Below, piece by piece: positions 1 through 9,949 of a stretch of DNA of 64,000 nt. The DNA lies in NCBI GenBank assembly GCA_900771195.1, contig CAAGMZ010000019.1, positions 189,369 through 253,368 of the forward strand, in the 5' to 3' direction. The position numbers and the translations under genes were made by a program. Position 1 is the stretch's first letter. Every line of letters starts with the position of its first letter. This DNA comes from Lachnospiraceae bacterium (GTDB lineage Bacteria > Bacillota > Clostridia > Lachnospirales > Lachnospiraceae). Below the pieces are notes generated by a model that saw only the letters and a program-made list of their open reading frames with translations, was not told where the DNA came from and ran no database searches.

Positions 1-1311
1 GACCTCAACGCCAAATGCATCTGTAACATACTTCTGGCTTCCAAGAAATCCTGCCGCAATAAGGACCATCTCACAGGGAAGCTCAAATTCACTTCCGGGA
101 ACCTCTGCCATAACAAATCTGCCTGTTTTTTCATCCTTTTTGGACTCAAGCTTTACACAGACAAGCTTCTTGAGCTTTCCGTTTTTATCCTTGACAAATT
201 CTTTGACGGTTGTCTGATATATTCTGGGGTCATGTCCGAATACCGCAATTGCCTCCTCCTGACCATAGTCCGTCTTGCAGACCTTGGGCCACTGGGGCCA
301 GGGATTATCGGCTGCTCTCTCATCGGGTGCCTTGGGCATCATCTCAAGCTGTGTTACGGACTTGCAGCCAAGTCTTATGGATGTTCCCACGCAGTCATTT
401 CCCGTATCTCCGCCACCAATTACCACAACATTCTTATCCTTGGGGTCAATGTATTTTTTGTCCTTAAAATCTGAATCAAGAAGACTTTTGGTGACTGACT
501 TAAGATAATCAACCGCAAAATATATTCCCTCTGCGTCGCGTCCTTTGGCATTTATATCCCTGGGATTGGTCGCACCGCATGCAAGAACTATGGCATCATA
601 ATCCTTCAAAAGTGTCTGGGCTTTAATATCCTTGCCAACATCCTTACCTGTGACAAATTCTATTCCCTCAGCCTTCATGTGGTCAACACGACGGTCAACA
701 ACCCATTTTTCAAGCTTCATGTTAGGAATTCCATACATAAGCAGACCGCCGACCCTGTCAGCCCTTTCATATACGGTAACCTGATGTCCGCGCATATTAA
801 GGAGATCCGCTGCAGCAAGTCCGGAAGGCCCGGAGCCCACTATTGCAACTCTCTTTCCGGTACGAACAGCCGGAATTTCAGGCTGTACATATCCATGTTC
901 GAATGCATACTCTATTATTGTCTTTTCGTTTTCCTTAGTTGATACAGCTTCTCCGTTAAGCCCGCAGGTGCATGCCTTCTCACAGAGAGCAGGACATACC
1001 CTTGACGTAAACTCAGGAAAATTGCTTGTTTTGGCAAGTCTGTGGTATGCACGCTCATAGTTTCCTCTGTACAAAAGATCATTCCACTCAGGTATAAGGT
1101 TATTAAGAGGACAACCGCTCATCATGCCCTTAAGCATTTTGCCTGACTGACAGAAGGGAACGCCGCAGTCCATACAGCGGGCTGCCTGTTTGCGCTGTTC
1201 GCTTTCTGACAGAGGTTTGTGGAATTCCTTAAAATTATTTATTCTGTTCTGAGGCTTAACAGCCTCAGCATCCTCACGATCATATTCCATAAATCCAGTA
1301 GGTTTTCCCAT
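1..1311 (-). CDS. gltD: Glutamate synthase (NADPH) small subunit, partial (C-terminus missing)
   Basis: Beta subunit of GOGAT. It takes electrons from NAD(P)H through FAD and Fe-S clusters and passes them to the large subunit for glutamate formation. Only the first 437 residues are visible; the frame runs off the left edge and about 50 residues are missing compared with the family's usual 470-490. The N-terminal part has the cysteine patterns of the [4Fe-4S] domain (CMDCGVPFC, CPLNN, CPALCEKACTCGLN). An FAD-binding GSGPSGLAAA motif and an NADPH-binding GGGDTGNDC motif follow. The ATG is preceded by AGGAGGA and lies 17 bp after the gltB stop, so the two genes form an operon. The frame and family match are clear. 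Confidence 0.95.
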   Translation of the reverse strand, partial: MGKPTGFMEYDREDAEAVKPQNRINNFKEFHKPLSESEQRKQAARCMDCGVPFCQSGKMLKGMMSGCPLNNLIPEWNDLLYRGNYERAYHRLAKTSNFPEFTSRVCPALCEKACTCGLNGEAVSTKENEKTIIEYAFEHGYVQPEIPAVRTGKRVAIVGSGPSGLAAADLLNMRGHQVTVYERADRVGGLLMYGIPNMKLEKWVVDRRVDHMKAEGIEFVTGKDVGKDIKAQTLLKDYDAIVLACGATNPRDINAKGRDAEGIYFAVDYLKSVTKSLLDSDFKDKKYIDPKDKNVVVIGGGDTGNDCVGTSIRLGCKSVTQLEMMPKAPDERAADNPWPQWPKVCKTDYGQEEAIAVFGHDPRIYQTTVKEFVKDKNGKLKKLVCVKLESKKDEKTGRFVMAEVPGSEFELPCEMVLIAAGFLGSQKYVTDAFGVEV

Positions 1312-1328
1312 TGTTATGTCCTCCTTCC

Positions 1329-4300
1329 TTACTTCCTAAGTGCGTAAAACGCTTCAATCTGTGCCTGCTCGCTTGAAAGACCCTTCTCCTCAAGAAGAAC
1401 TATCTTATTGAGCATCTTCTTGTAATCGTTAGGAACAACTTTCTTGAACTTAGGAAGATACTCGCTGAAGTTATCAAGAATGCGCTTTCCTTTTTCGGAA
1501 TTGGTATAAGCCACATGCTTCTGAATCATCTGCTTAAGTTCCATTACATCGTACTTGTCCGTAACTTCCTCAGTGCTTACAAGCGTCTTATTAAGATTGA
1601 GGTAAAGCTTGTTGTCTTCATCAAGTATATACGCAACACCGCCGCTCATGCCGGCTGCAAAGTTATTTCCGGTATTTCCGAGAATTACAACTCTTCCGCC
1701 TGTCATATACTCACATCCGTGCTCGCCTACGCCTTCGACGACAGCAGTGGCACCTGAGTTACGAACGCAGAATCTTTCACCTGCAACACCGTTAATATAA
1801 GCTTCACCGCTTGTAGCGCCGTAAAGTGCAACATTACCGATAATGATATTCTCATCATACTTAAATGCAGAGCCTGCCGGAGGATATACAACAAGCTTTC
1901 CGCCCGAAAGCCCTTTACCGAAGTAATCGTTTGAATCACCTACAAGTTCAATGGTAAGTCCCTTGGGAATAAATGCGCCAAAGCTCTGTCCACCGTTACC
2001 GTTACACCTGATTGTATAAGTATCCTCAGGAAGTGAATCATCCCAGAGTCTTGTTATCTCGGAACCGAATATGGTACCGAATGCACGGCTGTTGGTGTTG
2101 GTAACATCAAGTTCAAGGCTCTTCTTCTGCTTTTTCTTAAGTGCAGGCATAAGCTCCTTAACAAGAACCTTCTCATCAAGAGTCTCTTCAAGCTTGAAAT
2201 CATATACATTCTTATTTCTGTAATCCATCTTTTCACCCGTCGCATACGGATTCTCAAGTATGGATGACAGGTCGATATTTCCGTGACGGTTTACCGTGTT
2301 CTTTTTCTGGTAAAGCATATCGCTTCTTCCGCACATCTCATCGATGGTTCTGAAGCCAAGCTTTGCCATATATTCACGAAGCTCCTCAGCAACAAATCTC
2401 ATGAAATTGATTACATACTCAGGCTTTCCGGCAAATCTCTTACGAAGCTCCGTATTCTGTGTGGCAATTCCCACAGGACATGTATCAAGATTGCAGACAC
2501 GCATCATTACACAACCGAGCGTTACAAGCGGTGCCGTTGCAAAACCAAATTCCTCTGCGCCAAGGAGACATGCTATTGCAACATCACGTCCTGTCATAAG
2601 CTTTCCGTCTGTCTCAACTATAACTTTGTTACGAAGTCCGTTCTTTATAAGTGTCTGATGGGTCTCCGCAAGTCCCAGCTCCCAAGGAAGTCCGGCATTA
2701 TGAATTGAGCTTCCCGGGGCAGCTCCCGTTCCGCCATCGTATCCTGATATAAGTATTACCTGGGCTCCTGCCTTGGCAACACCTGCAGCAACGGTTCCCA
2801 CGCCTGCCTCAGATACAAGCTTGACAGATATTCTTGCCTGGTCATTGGCATTCTTAAGGTCATATATAAGCTGCGCCAGATCCTCGATAGAATAAATATC
2901 ATGATGAGGAGGTGGTGATATAAGGCTTACACCCGGAGTCGAAAGTCTTGTCTTGGCAATCCATGGATAAACCTTTCCGCCGGGAAGATGTCCGCCTTCG
3001 CCCGGCTTGGCCCCCTGTGCCATCTTAATCTGAATTTCATTAGCACTTACAAGGTATCTGGACGTTACTCCAAAACGTCCTGATGCAACCTGCTTGATGG
3101 CAGAGCATCTGTTAAGTCCATCCGGTCCGATTGTAAGTCTTTCAATGCTCTCACCGCCCTCACCGCTGTTAGAGCGTCCATGAAGCGTATTCATTGCTAT
3201 TGCAAGAGTTTCATGTGCCTCCTGTGATATTGAACCGTAAGACATTGCGCCTGTCTTGAAACGCTGCACTATTGAGTCAACGCTCTCAACCTCATCAATG
3301 GGAATTCCTTTTTCTGGGAATTTGAAATCCATATTACCCCTGAGCGTTACAGGGTCCATCTCCTCATTGATAAGGTGTGAATATTCCTTAAATGTATTAT
3401 AATCTCCGTTTCTTGTAGAAAGCTGAAGAAGATGTATGGTCTGAGGATTATAAAGGTGTTCTTCCTTTCCGCTTCTGAGCTTATGGCTTCCTATGCTGTC
3501 GAATGTGGTATCCTCATCAAGTCCCAGCGGGTCAAAAGCTCTGTCATGTCTTGCATTGACATCATCCTCGATATCCTTAAGCGTAATACCGCCTATTCTG
3601 CTGACAGTTCCGGTAAAATACTTGTCTATTACCTCCGGAGCTATTCCGATTGCCTCAAATATCTTTGATCCTTCGTAGGACTGGATTGTTGATATACCCA
3701 TCTTGGAAGCAATCTTTACAATTCCTGCAAGGATTGCATTATTGTAATCCTCAACAGCCGCATAATAATCCTTGTCAAGCATTCCGATATCGATAAGCTC
3801 CTTAATGGTATCCTGCGCAAGATAAGGATTAATCGCACTTGCTCCGTAACCAAGCAGCGTTGCAAAATGATGAACCGTTCTCGGCTCTCCGCTTTCGAGA
3901 ATAAGTGATACGCTTGTCTTCTTTTTGGTAACGACAAGATGCTGGTTCATTGCTGCAACTGCAAGAAGCGAAGGAATTGCCACCCTGTTCTCATCAACAC
4001 CGCGGTCCGTCAGAATAAGTATATTGGCTCCGTCGCTGTGTGCCCTGTCAGCCTCCACAAACATTCTGTCCAAAGCCTTCTCAAGAGATGTGTTCTTGTA
4101 GTAGGTAATCGGAATCTCGGCTATCTTAAAGCCTTCTATATTCATACTCTTAATCTTGAGCATGTCAGTGTCAGTAAGGATAGGATTATTTACTCTGAGT
4201 ACCTTACAGTTATCTGCCTTCTGCTCAAGTATGTTACCATCTCTGCCAATGTAAACCGTCGTGGCCGTTACAACTCTTTCTCTCAGGGCATCAATCGGGG

Positions 4301-5867
4301 GATTGGTAACCTGTGCAAAAAGCTGTTTGAAGTACTCAAATAGCGGAGGTCTCTGCTTTGATACTGCTGCAAGAGGTGTGTCAACGCCCATTGCCGCAAT
4401 AGGCTCTCCACCGTTTTCAGCCATACTTAAGATTGCCGAGCGGAAATCCTCGTATGTATAGCCAAAAGCCTTCTGAAGTCTTGCACGCTCATCATGGCTA
4501 TACTCTTTGATTCTCTTATTGGGAATCTTAAGATCCCTAAGCTGTACCATATTACTGTCAAGCCACTCACCATAAGGCTGTGCATTTGCATATTTGGACT
4601 TAAGCTCCTCATCACCTATAATGCGTCCCTGAACAGTATCCACAAGAAGCATCTTTCCGGGATGAAGCCGCTCTTTTATCTTAATGTTGGCCGGGTCTAT
4701 ATCAAGAACACCAACCTCTGATGAAAGTACAAGATAATCATCATTGGTCACATAATATCTGGAAGGTCTGAGACCGTTTCTGTCAAGAACGGCACCCATC
4801 ACATCTCCATCTGAGAAAAGAATTGATGCAGGTCCGTCCCAGGGCTCCATCATTGTTGCATAATACTGATAGAAGTCTCTCTTTTCACGGCTTATGAGCT
4901 TGTTGTTCATCCAGGGCTCAGGAATAGTTATCATCACCGCAAGCGGGAGATCCATGCCGCTCATTACAAGGAACTCCAGTGTATTATCAAGCATGGCTGA
5001 GTCCGAACCCTCTGTATTGACAACAGGAATTACCTTATGCATGCTGCCCTCAAAATACTTGCTGTTCATATTTTCTTCGCGGGCAAGCATCTTATCGGCA
5101 TTACCCTTGATGGTATTAATCTCACCGTTATGAACTATAAAACGGTTGGGATGGGCACGTCTCCAGCTCGGCTCCGTATTGGTACTGAATCTCGAATGAA
5201 CAATAGCAATCGCTGACTCATAATCAGCGCTGCACAAATCCGAGAAAAATGTTCTGAGCTGTCCTACCAGAAACATTCCTTTGTACACGATTGTCCTGCT
5301 TGAAAGCGAAACCACATAAGTATCATCATTACTCTGTTCAAATACTTTTCTGACGATATAAAGCTTTCTGTCAAAAGGAAGTCCCTTTTCACAGTCTTCA
5401 GGCTTCTTAATAAAGCACTGATATATCGAAGGCATTACTGCCACTGCCTTGCTTCCGAGAACACCGGGATTTGTGGGCACTTCACGCCAGCCAAGGAATT
5501 CAAGGCCTTCCTTCTCCACGATAATCTCGAACATCTTCATTGCCTGTTTCTTCTTCAGTTCATCGCGTGAAAAAAAGAACATTCCGACGCCGTATTCTCT
5601 CTCTCCGCCAAGTTTAATTCCGAGCTTTCTGCACTCCCTGGAAAAAAACTTATGCGATATCTGAAGCATTATACCGACACCGTCACCGGTCTTTCCCTCG
5701 GCATCCTTACCGGCTCTGTGATCAAGATTCTCGACTATGCTTAATGCGTCTTCAACAGTCTTGTGTGTCTTGACACCCTTAATGTTGACGATGGCACCTA
5801 TTCCACAGTTATCATGCTCAAACTGAGGATTGTAGAGGCCATTGTTCTGCTTATTGTCACTGTTCAT
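1329..5867 (-). CDS. gltB: Glutamate synthase large subunit
   Basis: Alpha subunit of GOGAT: it hydrolyses glutamine and channels ammonia to 2-oxoglutarate on FMN. From the chosen ATG the protein has 1512 residues, normal for the family. A 20-residue propeptide (ending FEHDN) precedes catalytic Cys21 in CGIGA, which should become the mature N-terminus. The glutaminase domain, central domain, FMN-binding synthase domain, 3Fe-4S motif CNLDTCPVGIATQ and C-terminal GXGXG beta-helix (GVAGERFCVRNSGA) appear in order. An in-frame TTG at 5906 would add 13 residues, but it lies inside the predicted -10 element (5905-5910), so ATG 5867 is preferred. Confidence 0.95.
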   Translation of the reverse strand: MNSDNKQNNGLYNPQFEHDNCGIGAIVNIKGVKTHKTVEDALSIVENLDHRAGKDAEGKTGDGVGIMLQISHKFFSRECRKLGIKLGGEREYGVGMFFFSRDELKKKQAMKMFEIIVEKEGLEFLGWREVPTNPGVLGSKAVAVMPSIYQCFIKKPEDCEKGLPFDRKLYIVRKVFEQSNDDTYVVSLSSRTIVYKGMFLVGQLRTFFSDLCSADYESAIAIVHSRFSTNTEPSWRRAHPNRFIVHNGEINTIKGNADKMLAREENMNSKYFEGSMHKVIPVVNTEGSDSAMLDNTLEFLVMSGMDLPLAVMITIPEPWMNNKLISREKRDFYQYYATMMEPWDGPASILFSDGDVMGAVLDRNGLRPSRYYVTNDDYLVLSSEVGVLDIDPANIKIKERLHPGKMLLVDTVQGRIIGDEELKSKYANAQPYGEWLDSNMVQLRDLKIPNKRIKEYSHDERARLQKAFGYTYEDFRSAILSMAENGGEPIAAMGVDTPLAAVSKQRPPLFEYFKQLFAQVTNPPIDALRERVVTATTVYIGRDGNILEQKADNCKVLRVNNPILTDTDMLKIKSMNIEGFKIAEIPITYYKNTSLEKALDRMFVEADRAHSDGANILILTDRGVDENRVAIPSLLAVAAMNQHLVVTKKKTSVSLILESGEPRTVHHFATLLGYGASAINPYLAQDTIKELIDIGMLDKDYYAAVEDYNNAILAGIVKIASKMGISTIQSYEGSKIFEAIGIAPEVIDKYFTGTVSRIGGITLKDIEDDVNARHDRAFDPLGLDEDTTFDSIGSHKLRSGKEEHLYNPQTIHLLQLSTRNGDYNTFKEYSHLINEEMDPVTLRGNMDFKFPEKGIPIDEVESVDSIVQRFKTGAMSYGSISQEAHETLAIAMNTLHGRSNSGEGGESIERLTIGPDGLNRCSAIKQVASGRFGVTSRYLVSANEIQIKMAQGAKPGEGGHLPGGKVYPWIAKTRLSTPGVSLISPPPHHDIYSIEDLAQLIYDLKNANDQARISVKLVSEAGVGTVAAGVAKAGAQVILISGYDGGTGAAPGSSIHNAGLPWELGLAETHQTLIKNGLRNKVIVETDGKLMTGRDVAIACLLGAEEFGFATAPLVTLGCVMMRVCNLDTCPVGIATQNTELRKRFAGKPEYVINFMRFVAEELREYMAKLGFRTIDEMCGRSDMLYQKKNTVNRHGNIDLSSILENPYATGEKMDYRNKNVYDFKLEETLDEKVLVKELMPALKKKQKKSLELDVTNTNSRAFGTIFGSEITRLWDDSLPEDTYTIRCNGNGGQSFGAFIPKGLTIELVGDSNDYFGKGLSGGKLVVYPPAGSAFKYDENIIIGNVALYGATSGEAYINGVAGERFCVRNSGATAVVEGVGEHGCEYMTGGRVVILGNTGNNFAAGMSGGVAYILDEDNKLYLNLNKTLVSTEEVTDKYDVMELKQMIQKHVAYTNSEKGKRILDNFSEYLPKFKKVVPNDYKKMLNKIVLLEEKGLSSEQAQIEAFYALRK

Positions 5868-5904
5868 ACCAGTCCGTTCCTTTCTCTTTAAGTTTGTTTT
5901 TTCC

Positions 5905-5933
5905 AATATACTATTCCTTCTTCTAATTGTAAA
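5905..5933 (-). promoter_or_regulatory. Predicted gltBD promoter
   Basis: Read on the minus strand, a TTTACA -35 (5928-5933) and a TATATT -10 (5905-5910) are separated by exactly 17 bp. Transcription would start near 5898, about 30 nt before the gltB ATG. This rules out the upstream TTG as a start codon. The repeated 8-bp elements at 5951-5997 lie just upstream of the -35. Confidence 0.6.
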
Positions 5934-5950
5934 TAGGGAATTTGTGTTAA

Positions 5951-5997
5951 ATTATCAGTTAATCTGATAATATAACTGATAATATTATAATTATCAG
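5951..5997. promoter_or_regulatory. Four-copy ATTATCAG/CTGATAAT operator-like array upstream of gltBD
   Basis: The 8-mer ATTATCAG occurs at 5951-5958 and 5990-5997, and its reverse complement CTGATAAT at 5964-5971 and 5976-5983. These make two inverted pairs of opposite orientation within 47 bp. They sit about 20-65 bp upstream of the gltBD -35, a normal position for an activator or for a repressor acting from upstream. The copy at 5989-6003 also matches the CodY consensus at 12 of 15 positions, so CodY is one candidate binder; a GltC-like or other nitrogen regulator is another. The rest of the 5868-6215 interval is AT-rich with no gene. Confidence 0.5.
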
Positions 5998-6150
5998 ATA
6001 TTTTATATAATTGTCTTAAAATTATTTTTCACAGGAAAATTGCCTCGTAATTCTTTTGCTTTATTTAATTAAGTGTCAAATCTTTTTATGCTCACATCAT
6101 GGCATGTCCACTTTATTTTGTTAATTTTCATCCTTTTATACCCAATTTTA

Positions 6151-6179
6151 TTGAATAATTTCATTTTCAGTTGTAGAAT
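6151..6179 (+). promoter_or_regulatory. Predicted promoter of the DUF3810 gene
   Basis: TTGAAT (6151-6156) and TAGAAT (6174-6179) are separated by 17 bp. The start site would fall at about 6186, on top of the first in-frame ATG. This supports the second ATG (6216) as the real start. Confidence 0.5.
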
Positions 6180-6215
6180 ATTGCCATGCATCTTATACGG
6201 GAGTTTATTTTGAGA

Positions 6216-7370
6216 ATGACAAAAAAAGAGAAAAAAACGAAAAAAGAACTTAAATTTATTAATTACAGAGTATATATCACAATAATATCGATTCTTGCAT
6301 TTTGTCTTATTGCCATAAATGCAATGTACCGCATAAGCCCTGTTTTTGCCCAGACATACTGTACAACCGCGTTTACATATTTGGTTCATGTAATCGGCGG
6401 AATAAATGCCCTGCTCCCTTTTTCTCTTGCGGAAATACTTCTCGGAGCGGCTGTCATTCTTGTCCTGTATTGCATAATAAGGCTTATAGTAACCATTATA
6501 AGACATCACAAGCCTGCCACGATTTATTTTTTTAAGTACAGGCTTGTAAAGTATCTTCTCAACCTTGCATGCATAATCCTTGTATGTTCCATAATATACA
6601 GTCTCAACTGCGGAATATTGTATAAAAGACTGAGTTTTGCCGTATGTTCCAACATGCATGTAAAAGACAGAAGCACCGAAGAACTGATTGAACTGTGTAA
6701 CATACTTATAGATGACGCCAACCGGCTTTCCGGTGAGATTAAAACTGACGAAGACGGTTTATTTACGGCAGCCGGGATTGATGTCAGGGAAGATACTGTG
6801 ACGGCAATGTTAAGCCTTGAGGATGAATATCCCTTTTTACCGGATTTTTATCCCAAAGCAAAGCCTGTGATATTCGACAAAATACTTTCATATTGCGGAA
6901 TAACCGGTTATTACTCTCCGTTCACGCTGGAGGCCAATTATAATGATGCCGTTCCGGATGTGGAAATGCTTTTCACCGTATGTCATGAGCTTGCACATAC
7001 AGCAGGATTCATTCACGAAGATGAAGCAAGCTTTATTGCCTACAGGGCATGCATGAATTCCGGCAGCCCGGAATTTATGTACAGCGGTACCATCATTGCA
7101 CTCATCGACACAATGAACGCATGCTTTGAAGTCCTCCCGGCCGACGAATATCACAAGCTTATATCCGGACTGGATGAACAGCCCGCACACGACATCAACA
7201 ATCAGAGCGTATTCTGGTCACAATATGACGACAGTGAGTCGGATAAGCCAAGTGTGTCCGATGTGGCCGAAAACCTGAACAATGCATATATACAGGCCAA
7301 TGGCGATAAAGAGGGCACCGGCCGGTATGGAATGGTGGTTGATCTGCTTCTTGCGTATTATTTTAACTAA
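6216..7370 (+). CDS. DUF3810 family membrane protein with HExxH metallopeptidase motif
   Basis: Membrane protein of 384 residues with three hydrophobic segments in the first ~140 residues, followed by an extracytoplasmic or cytoplasmic domain. That domain contains CHELAHTAGFIHEDEA, a classical zinc-metallopeptidase HExxH with a downstream acidic residue. I recognise the DUF3810 pattern, whose substrate is unknown to me. ATG 6216 is chosen because ACGGGAG lies about 12 nt upstream and the predicted transcription start is near 6186; ATG 6186 would add 10 residues. The gene overlaps the convergent lipid kinase gene by 8 bp at the 3' end. Protease activity is inferred from the motif only. Confidence 0.8.
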   Translation: MTKKEKKTKKELKFINYRVYITIISILAFCLIAINAMYRISPVFAQTYCTTAFTYLVHVIGGINALLPFSLAEILLGAAVILVLYCIIRLIVTIIRHHKPATIYFFKYRLVKYLLNLACIILVCSIIYSLNCGILYKRLSFAVCSNMHVKDRSTEELIELCNILIDDANRLSGEIKTDEDGLFTAAGIDVREDTVTAMLSLEDEYPFLPDFYPKAKPVIFDKILSYCGITGYYSPFTLEANYNDAVPDVEMLFTVCHELAHTAGFIHEDEASFIAYRACMNSGSPEFMYSGTIIALIDTMNACFEVLPADEYHKLISGLDEQPAHDINNQSVFWSQYDDSESDKPSVSDVAENLNNAYIQANGDKEGTGRYGMVVDLLLAYYFN

Positions 7371-8250
7371 TCACTATATCAAATGCCTTCCGCCTGACAA
7401 TAATCTCAACGTGCTGGTGTTCATCGGCATTCTCTCCGTCAATCGTCCAGGCCATTGATTCTTCGCTCTCAATGATGATATGGTCTGTTTTGAAACGTTC
7501 TACCATCTGACTTTCATATTTATTGTTGAGGACTCCCGCCACTATCTGCTGGAGCTCAATGGCGTTTTCAGGTTTTTTGACAAGCGCCACCTCAAAAAGA
7601 CCATCATCCAGCTCTACGTCTTTACCGGTAAGTCCCTTGAACCCTCCGACCGACTTTGAATTTGCAACCATGCCATATATATAACAGCCCTTGATAACAC
7701 GCTCGTCACATGTAATCACCAGATTATATGCCTTAATGTTACTCAGACTCTTAATGCTCTCCAGAACATATGCCTGATGCCCAAAGATATTTTTCATCTT
7801 CTGTGGCGTATTGTATGAAACTTCGGTAAAAAGTCCGAATGCAGCTACATATGTGAAATACCTGCCGTTCATTTTTCCTATATCGCATGGAAAAGCTGTT
7901 CCGTCTGCAATATTTTCCGCTGCTTTTATCATATTTCTGGGTATCTTTAGCGTCGTCGCAAAATCATTGGTCGTTCCTGCAGGAATATACCCAATTTCAG
8001 GTCTTTTTTCCTTATGACACATAACAGCAGATATAATCTCATTCAGGGTTCCGTCCCCACCGCTGCATACAATCATGTCATACATACCGTCGGCAGCACA
8101 CACTTTATCGTAACCGTCCAGTGCGCGCTGCGTAGGATATGCAGTCACCAGATAATCTTTTCTGGTAAAAATACTTATGATATCTGCTATTTTGTTTTTG
8201 ATTAGTCCCTTCCCCGCATAGGGATTGTACACAAAAAGCAATTTCTTCAT
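7363..8250 (-). CDS. Diacylglycerol kinase family lipid kinase
   Basis: DagK/YegS-type lipid kinase of 295 residues, phosphorylating diacylglycerol or a related lipid with ATP at the inner membrane face. The N-terminal NPYAGKG nucleotide-binding loop (residues 9-15) and the diagnostic GGDGTLNE motif (64-71) are present. The PAGTTNDFA motif and the C-terminal beta domain complete the normal architecture. In this family the enzyme often recycles diacylglycerol released by lipoteichoic acid synthesis. The exact lipid cannot be read from sequence. Its 3' end overlaps the DUF3810 gene by 8 bp. Confidence 0.9.
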   Translation of the reverse strand: MKKLLFVYNPYAGKGLIKNKIADIISIFTRKDYLVTAYPTQRALDGYDKVCAADGMYDMIVCSGGDGTLNEIISAVMCHKEKRPEIGYIPAGTTNDFATTLKIPRNMIKAAENIADGTAFPCDIGKMNGRYFTYVAAFGLFTEVSYNTPQKMKNIFGHQAYVLESIKSLSNIKAYNLVITCDERVIKGCYIYGMVANSKSVGGFKGLTGKDVELDDGLFEVALVKKPENAIELQQIVAGVLNNKYESQMVERFKTDHIIIESEESMAWTIDGENADEHQHVEIIVRRKAFDIVIS

Positions 8251-8262
8251 AAATCAAAACGC

Positions 8263-9861
8263 CTACCTGTCCCACTTATCGCAAAGCGAATTAATCTGAT
8301 CTGCGAATTTGGCCAGATCTTTATTGGCTCCTCCATCATTGTGTTTGATTACGGTCATAAGCCTGCGGCCTGCGGCAAGAAGCCTCTCAAATACATCTGA
8401 AGGCTTACGGGCCGTAACAGGTCTGGGTTTGCGTTCCTTAACGCCCTCTCTGATACACTCACCGGTCGCAAGGTCATAGCATGCTCCGCTGTATGGCGCC
8501 ACAGCATTAAAACCGTGCTCATTCCTGAGACATTCCGTGAAGCCCTCACAGGTGTCTGCTTCACCGTGTACGACAAATACGCGGGAAGGCTTTTCTTCAA
8601 ATGCCTCGACCCATTTGATAAGTCCGTCCTTATCTGCATGTCCGCTTACGCCTTCGAGCTTCGTAATCTCAGCTTCAACCTCGACCGTTTCACCAAAAAG
8701 CTTTACCTGGTCGACACCTTCAAGAAGCGCCCGGCCTAACGTTCCCACCGCCTGATATCCGACGAACACTATCGTGCTGTCCTTACGCCACAAATTATGC
8801 TTGAGATGATGTCTTATACGTCCGGCTTCGCACATTCCCGAAGCAGAGATAATAACTTTGGGTCTGTTGTCAAAATTGATTGCCTTTGAATCGTCACTTG
8901 TGACCGACAGCATCAGTCCGCGGAACTGCAACGGATTGATTCCCTGCTCAACGAGTGCCATTGATTCCTCATCAAAACAGCACTCCTTGTCCTTATTGAA
9001 TATCTGTGTGGCCTCGACAGCCAGCGGACTGTCCACATATACCATAAAATTCTCATGGCCTTTTACAAGCCCCTGTTCCTTGATCTTACGGAAATAGAAA
9101 AGCATCTCCTGAGTTCTTCCTACTGCAAAAGAAGGAATAACCACATTTCCGCCCCTGTCGAAGGTTCTTTGGACAATATCTGCCAAAGCCTGTACATAGT
9201 CGATTGTCTTATCATGCACTCTGTCGCCATATGTGGACTCCATTACCACATAATCTGCTTCACTGATATACTGGGGATCCTTGATTATAGGCCTGTCAAC
9301 ATTTCCTATATCTCCGGAAAAAACTATTTTTTTATTGTACGGTCCCTCTGAAATCCATATTTCTATGCTGGCTGAACCCAACAGATGTCCTGCATCCGAA
9401 AATCTTACATCTATTCCATCCGTGATGTTAATCTTCTCTCCATAATTGCAGGAAACAAAATGCTGGATTACTCCTTCAGCATCATTGATATCATAGAGCG
9501 GCGGCACTGCCTCCTTGCCGGCACGCTTTGCTTTACGGTTGCGCCATTCGGCCTCACTCATCTGAATATGTGCCGAATCCTTAAGCATTATTCTGCACAA
9601 ATCCACCGATGCTTCCGTAGCAAGGATTTTTCCCCTGAATCCTCTTGCGTACATAAGCGGAAGCAGTCCCGAATGGTCAATGTGTGCATGTGTCAGAAGC
9701 ACGTAATCGATGTCCGGTATTGCAAATGGTATCTCCTGATTCTCATACTCATCCGTTCCCTGCTCCATACCGCAATCCACAAGAATGTTTTTGCCGCATG
9801 CTTCCAAAGCATGGCAGCTCCCTGTAACCTCATGGTCAGCCCCTATAAATGTAAGTTTCAT
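8263..9861 (-). CDS. MBL-fold beta-CASP RNA metallo-hydrolase
   Basis: Zinc-dependent hydrolase of 532 residues of the metallo-beta-lactamase/beta-CASP family (CPSF73/YSH1-like). It has the metal-binding motif HAHIDH (58-63), then SDAGHLLGSA, GDIGN, the beta-CASP motif SFAVGRTQE, SASGMCEAGR and a C-terminal HGEAD. Family members are RNA nucleases, but the substrate of this bacterial branch is uncertain. A GTG two codons upstream gives a longer frame, but AAAGGAG is placed 9 nt before ATG 9861 and only 3 nt before the GTG, so the ATG was chosen. The C-terminal ~60 residues are basic and may help nucleic-acid binding. Confidence 0.88.
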   Translation of the reverse strand: MKLTFIGADHEVTGSCHALEACGKNILVDCGMEQGTDEYENQEIPFAIPDIDYVLLTHAHIDHSGLLPLMYARGFRGKILATEASVDLCRIMLKDSAHIQMSEAEWRNRKAKRAGKEAVPPLYDINDAEGVIQHFVSCNYGEKINITDGIDVRFSDAGHLLGSASIEIWISEGPYNKKIVFSGDIGNVDRPIIKDPQYISEADYVVMESTYGDRVHDKTIDYVQALADIVQRTFDRGGNVVIPSFAVGRTQEMLFYFRKIKEQGLVKGHENFMVYVDSPLAVEATQIFNKDKECCFDEESMALVEQGINPLQFRGLMLSVTSDDSKAINFDNRPKVIISASGMCEAGRIRHHLKHNLWRKDSTIVFVGYQAVGTLGRALLEGVDQVKLFGETVEVEAEITKLEGVSGHADKDGLIKWVEAFEEKPSRVFVVHGEADTCEGFTECLRNEHGFNAVAPYSGACYDLATGECIREGVKERKPRPVTARKPSDVFERLLAAGRRLMTVIKHNDGGANKDLAKFADQINSLCDKWDR

Positions 9862-9949
9862 AAGCACCTTCTCCTTTGCTTACATGATGTATGTACTTAT
9901 ATTATACAACATTACCCGGCAAAGGAAAACAACAAATATCTACTTCTGT

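Noticed and set aside
5867..5906. TTG start of gltB at 5906
   Set aside because: The TTG overlaps the predicted -10 box, and the ATG at 5867 gives a propeptide of normal length.
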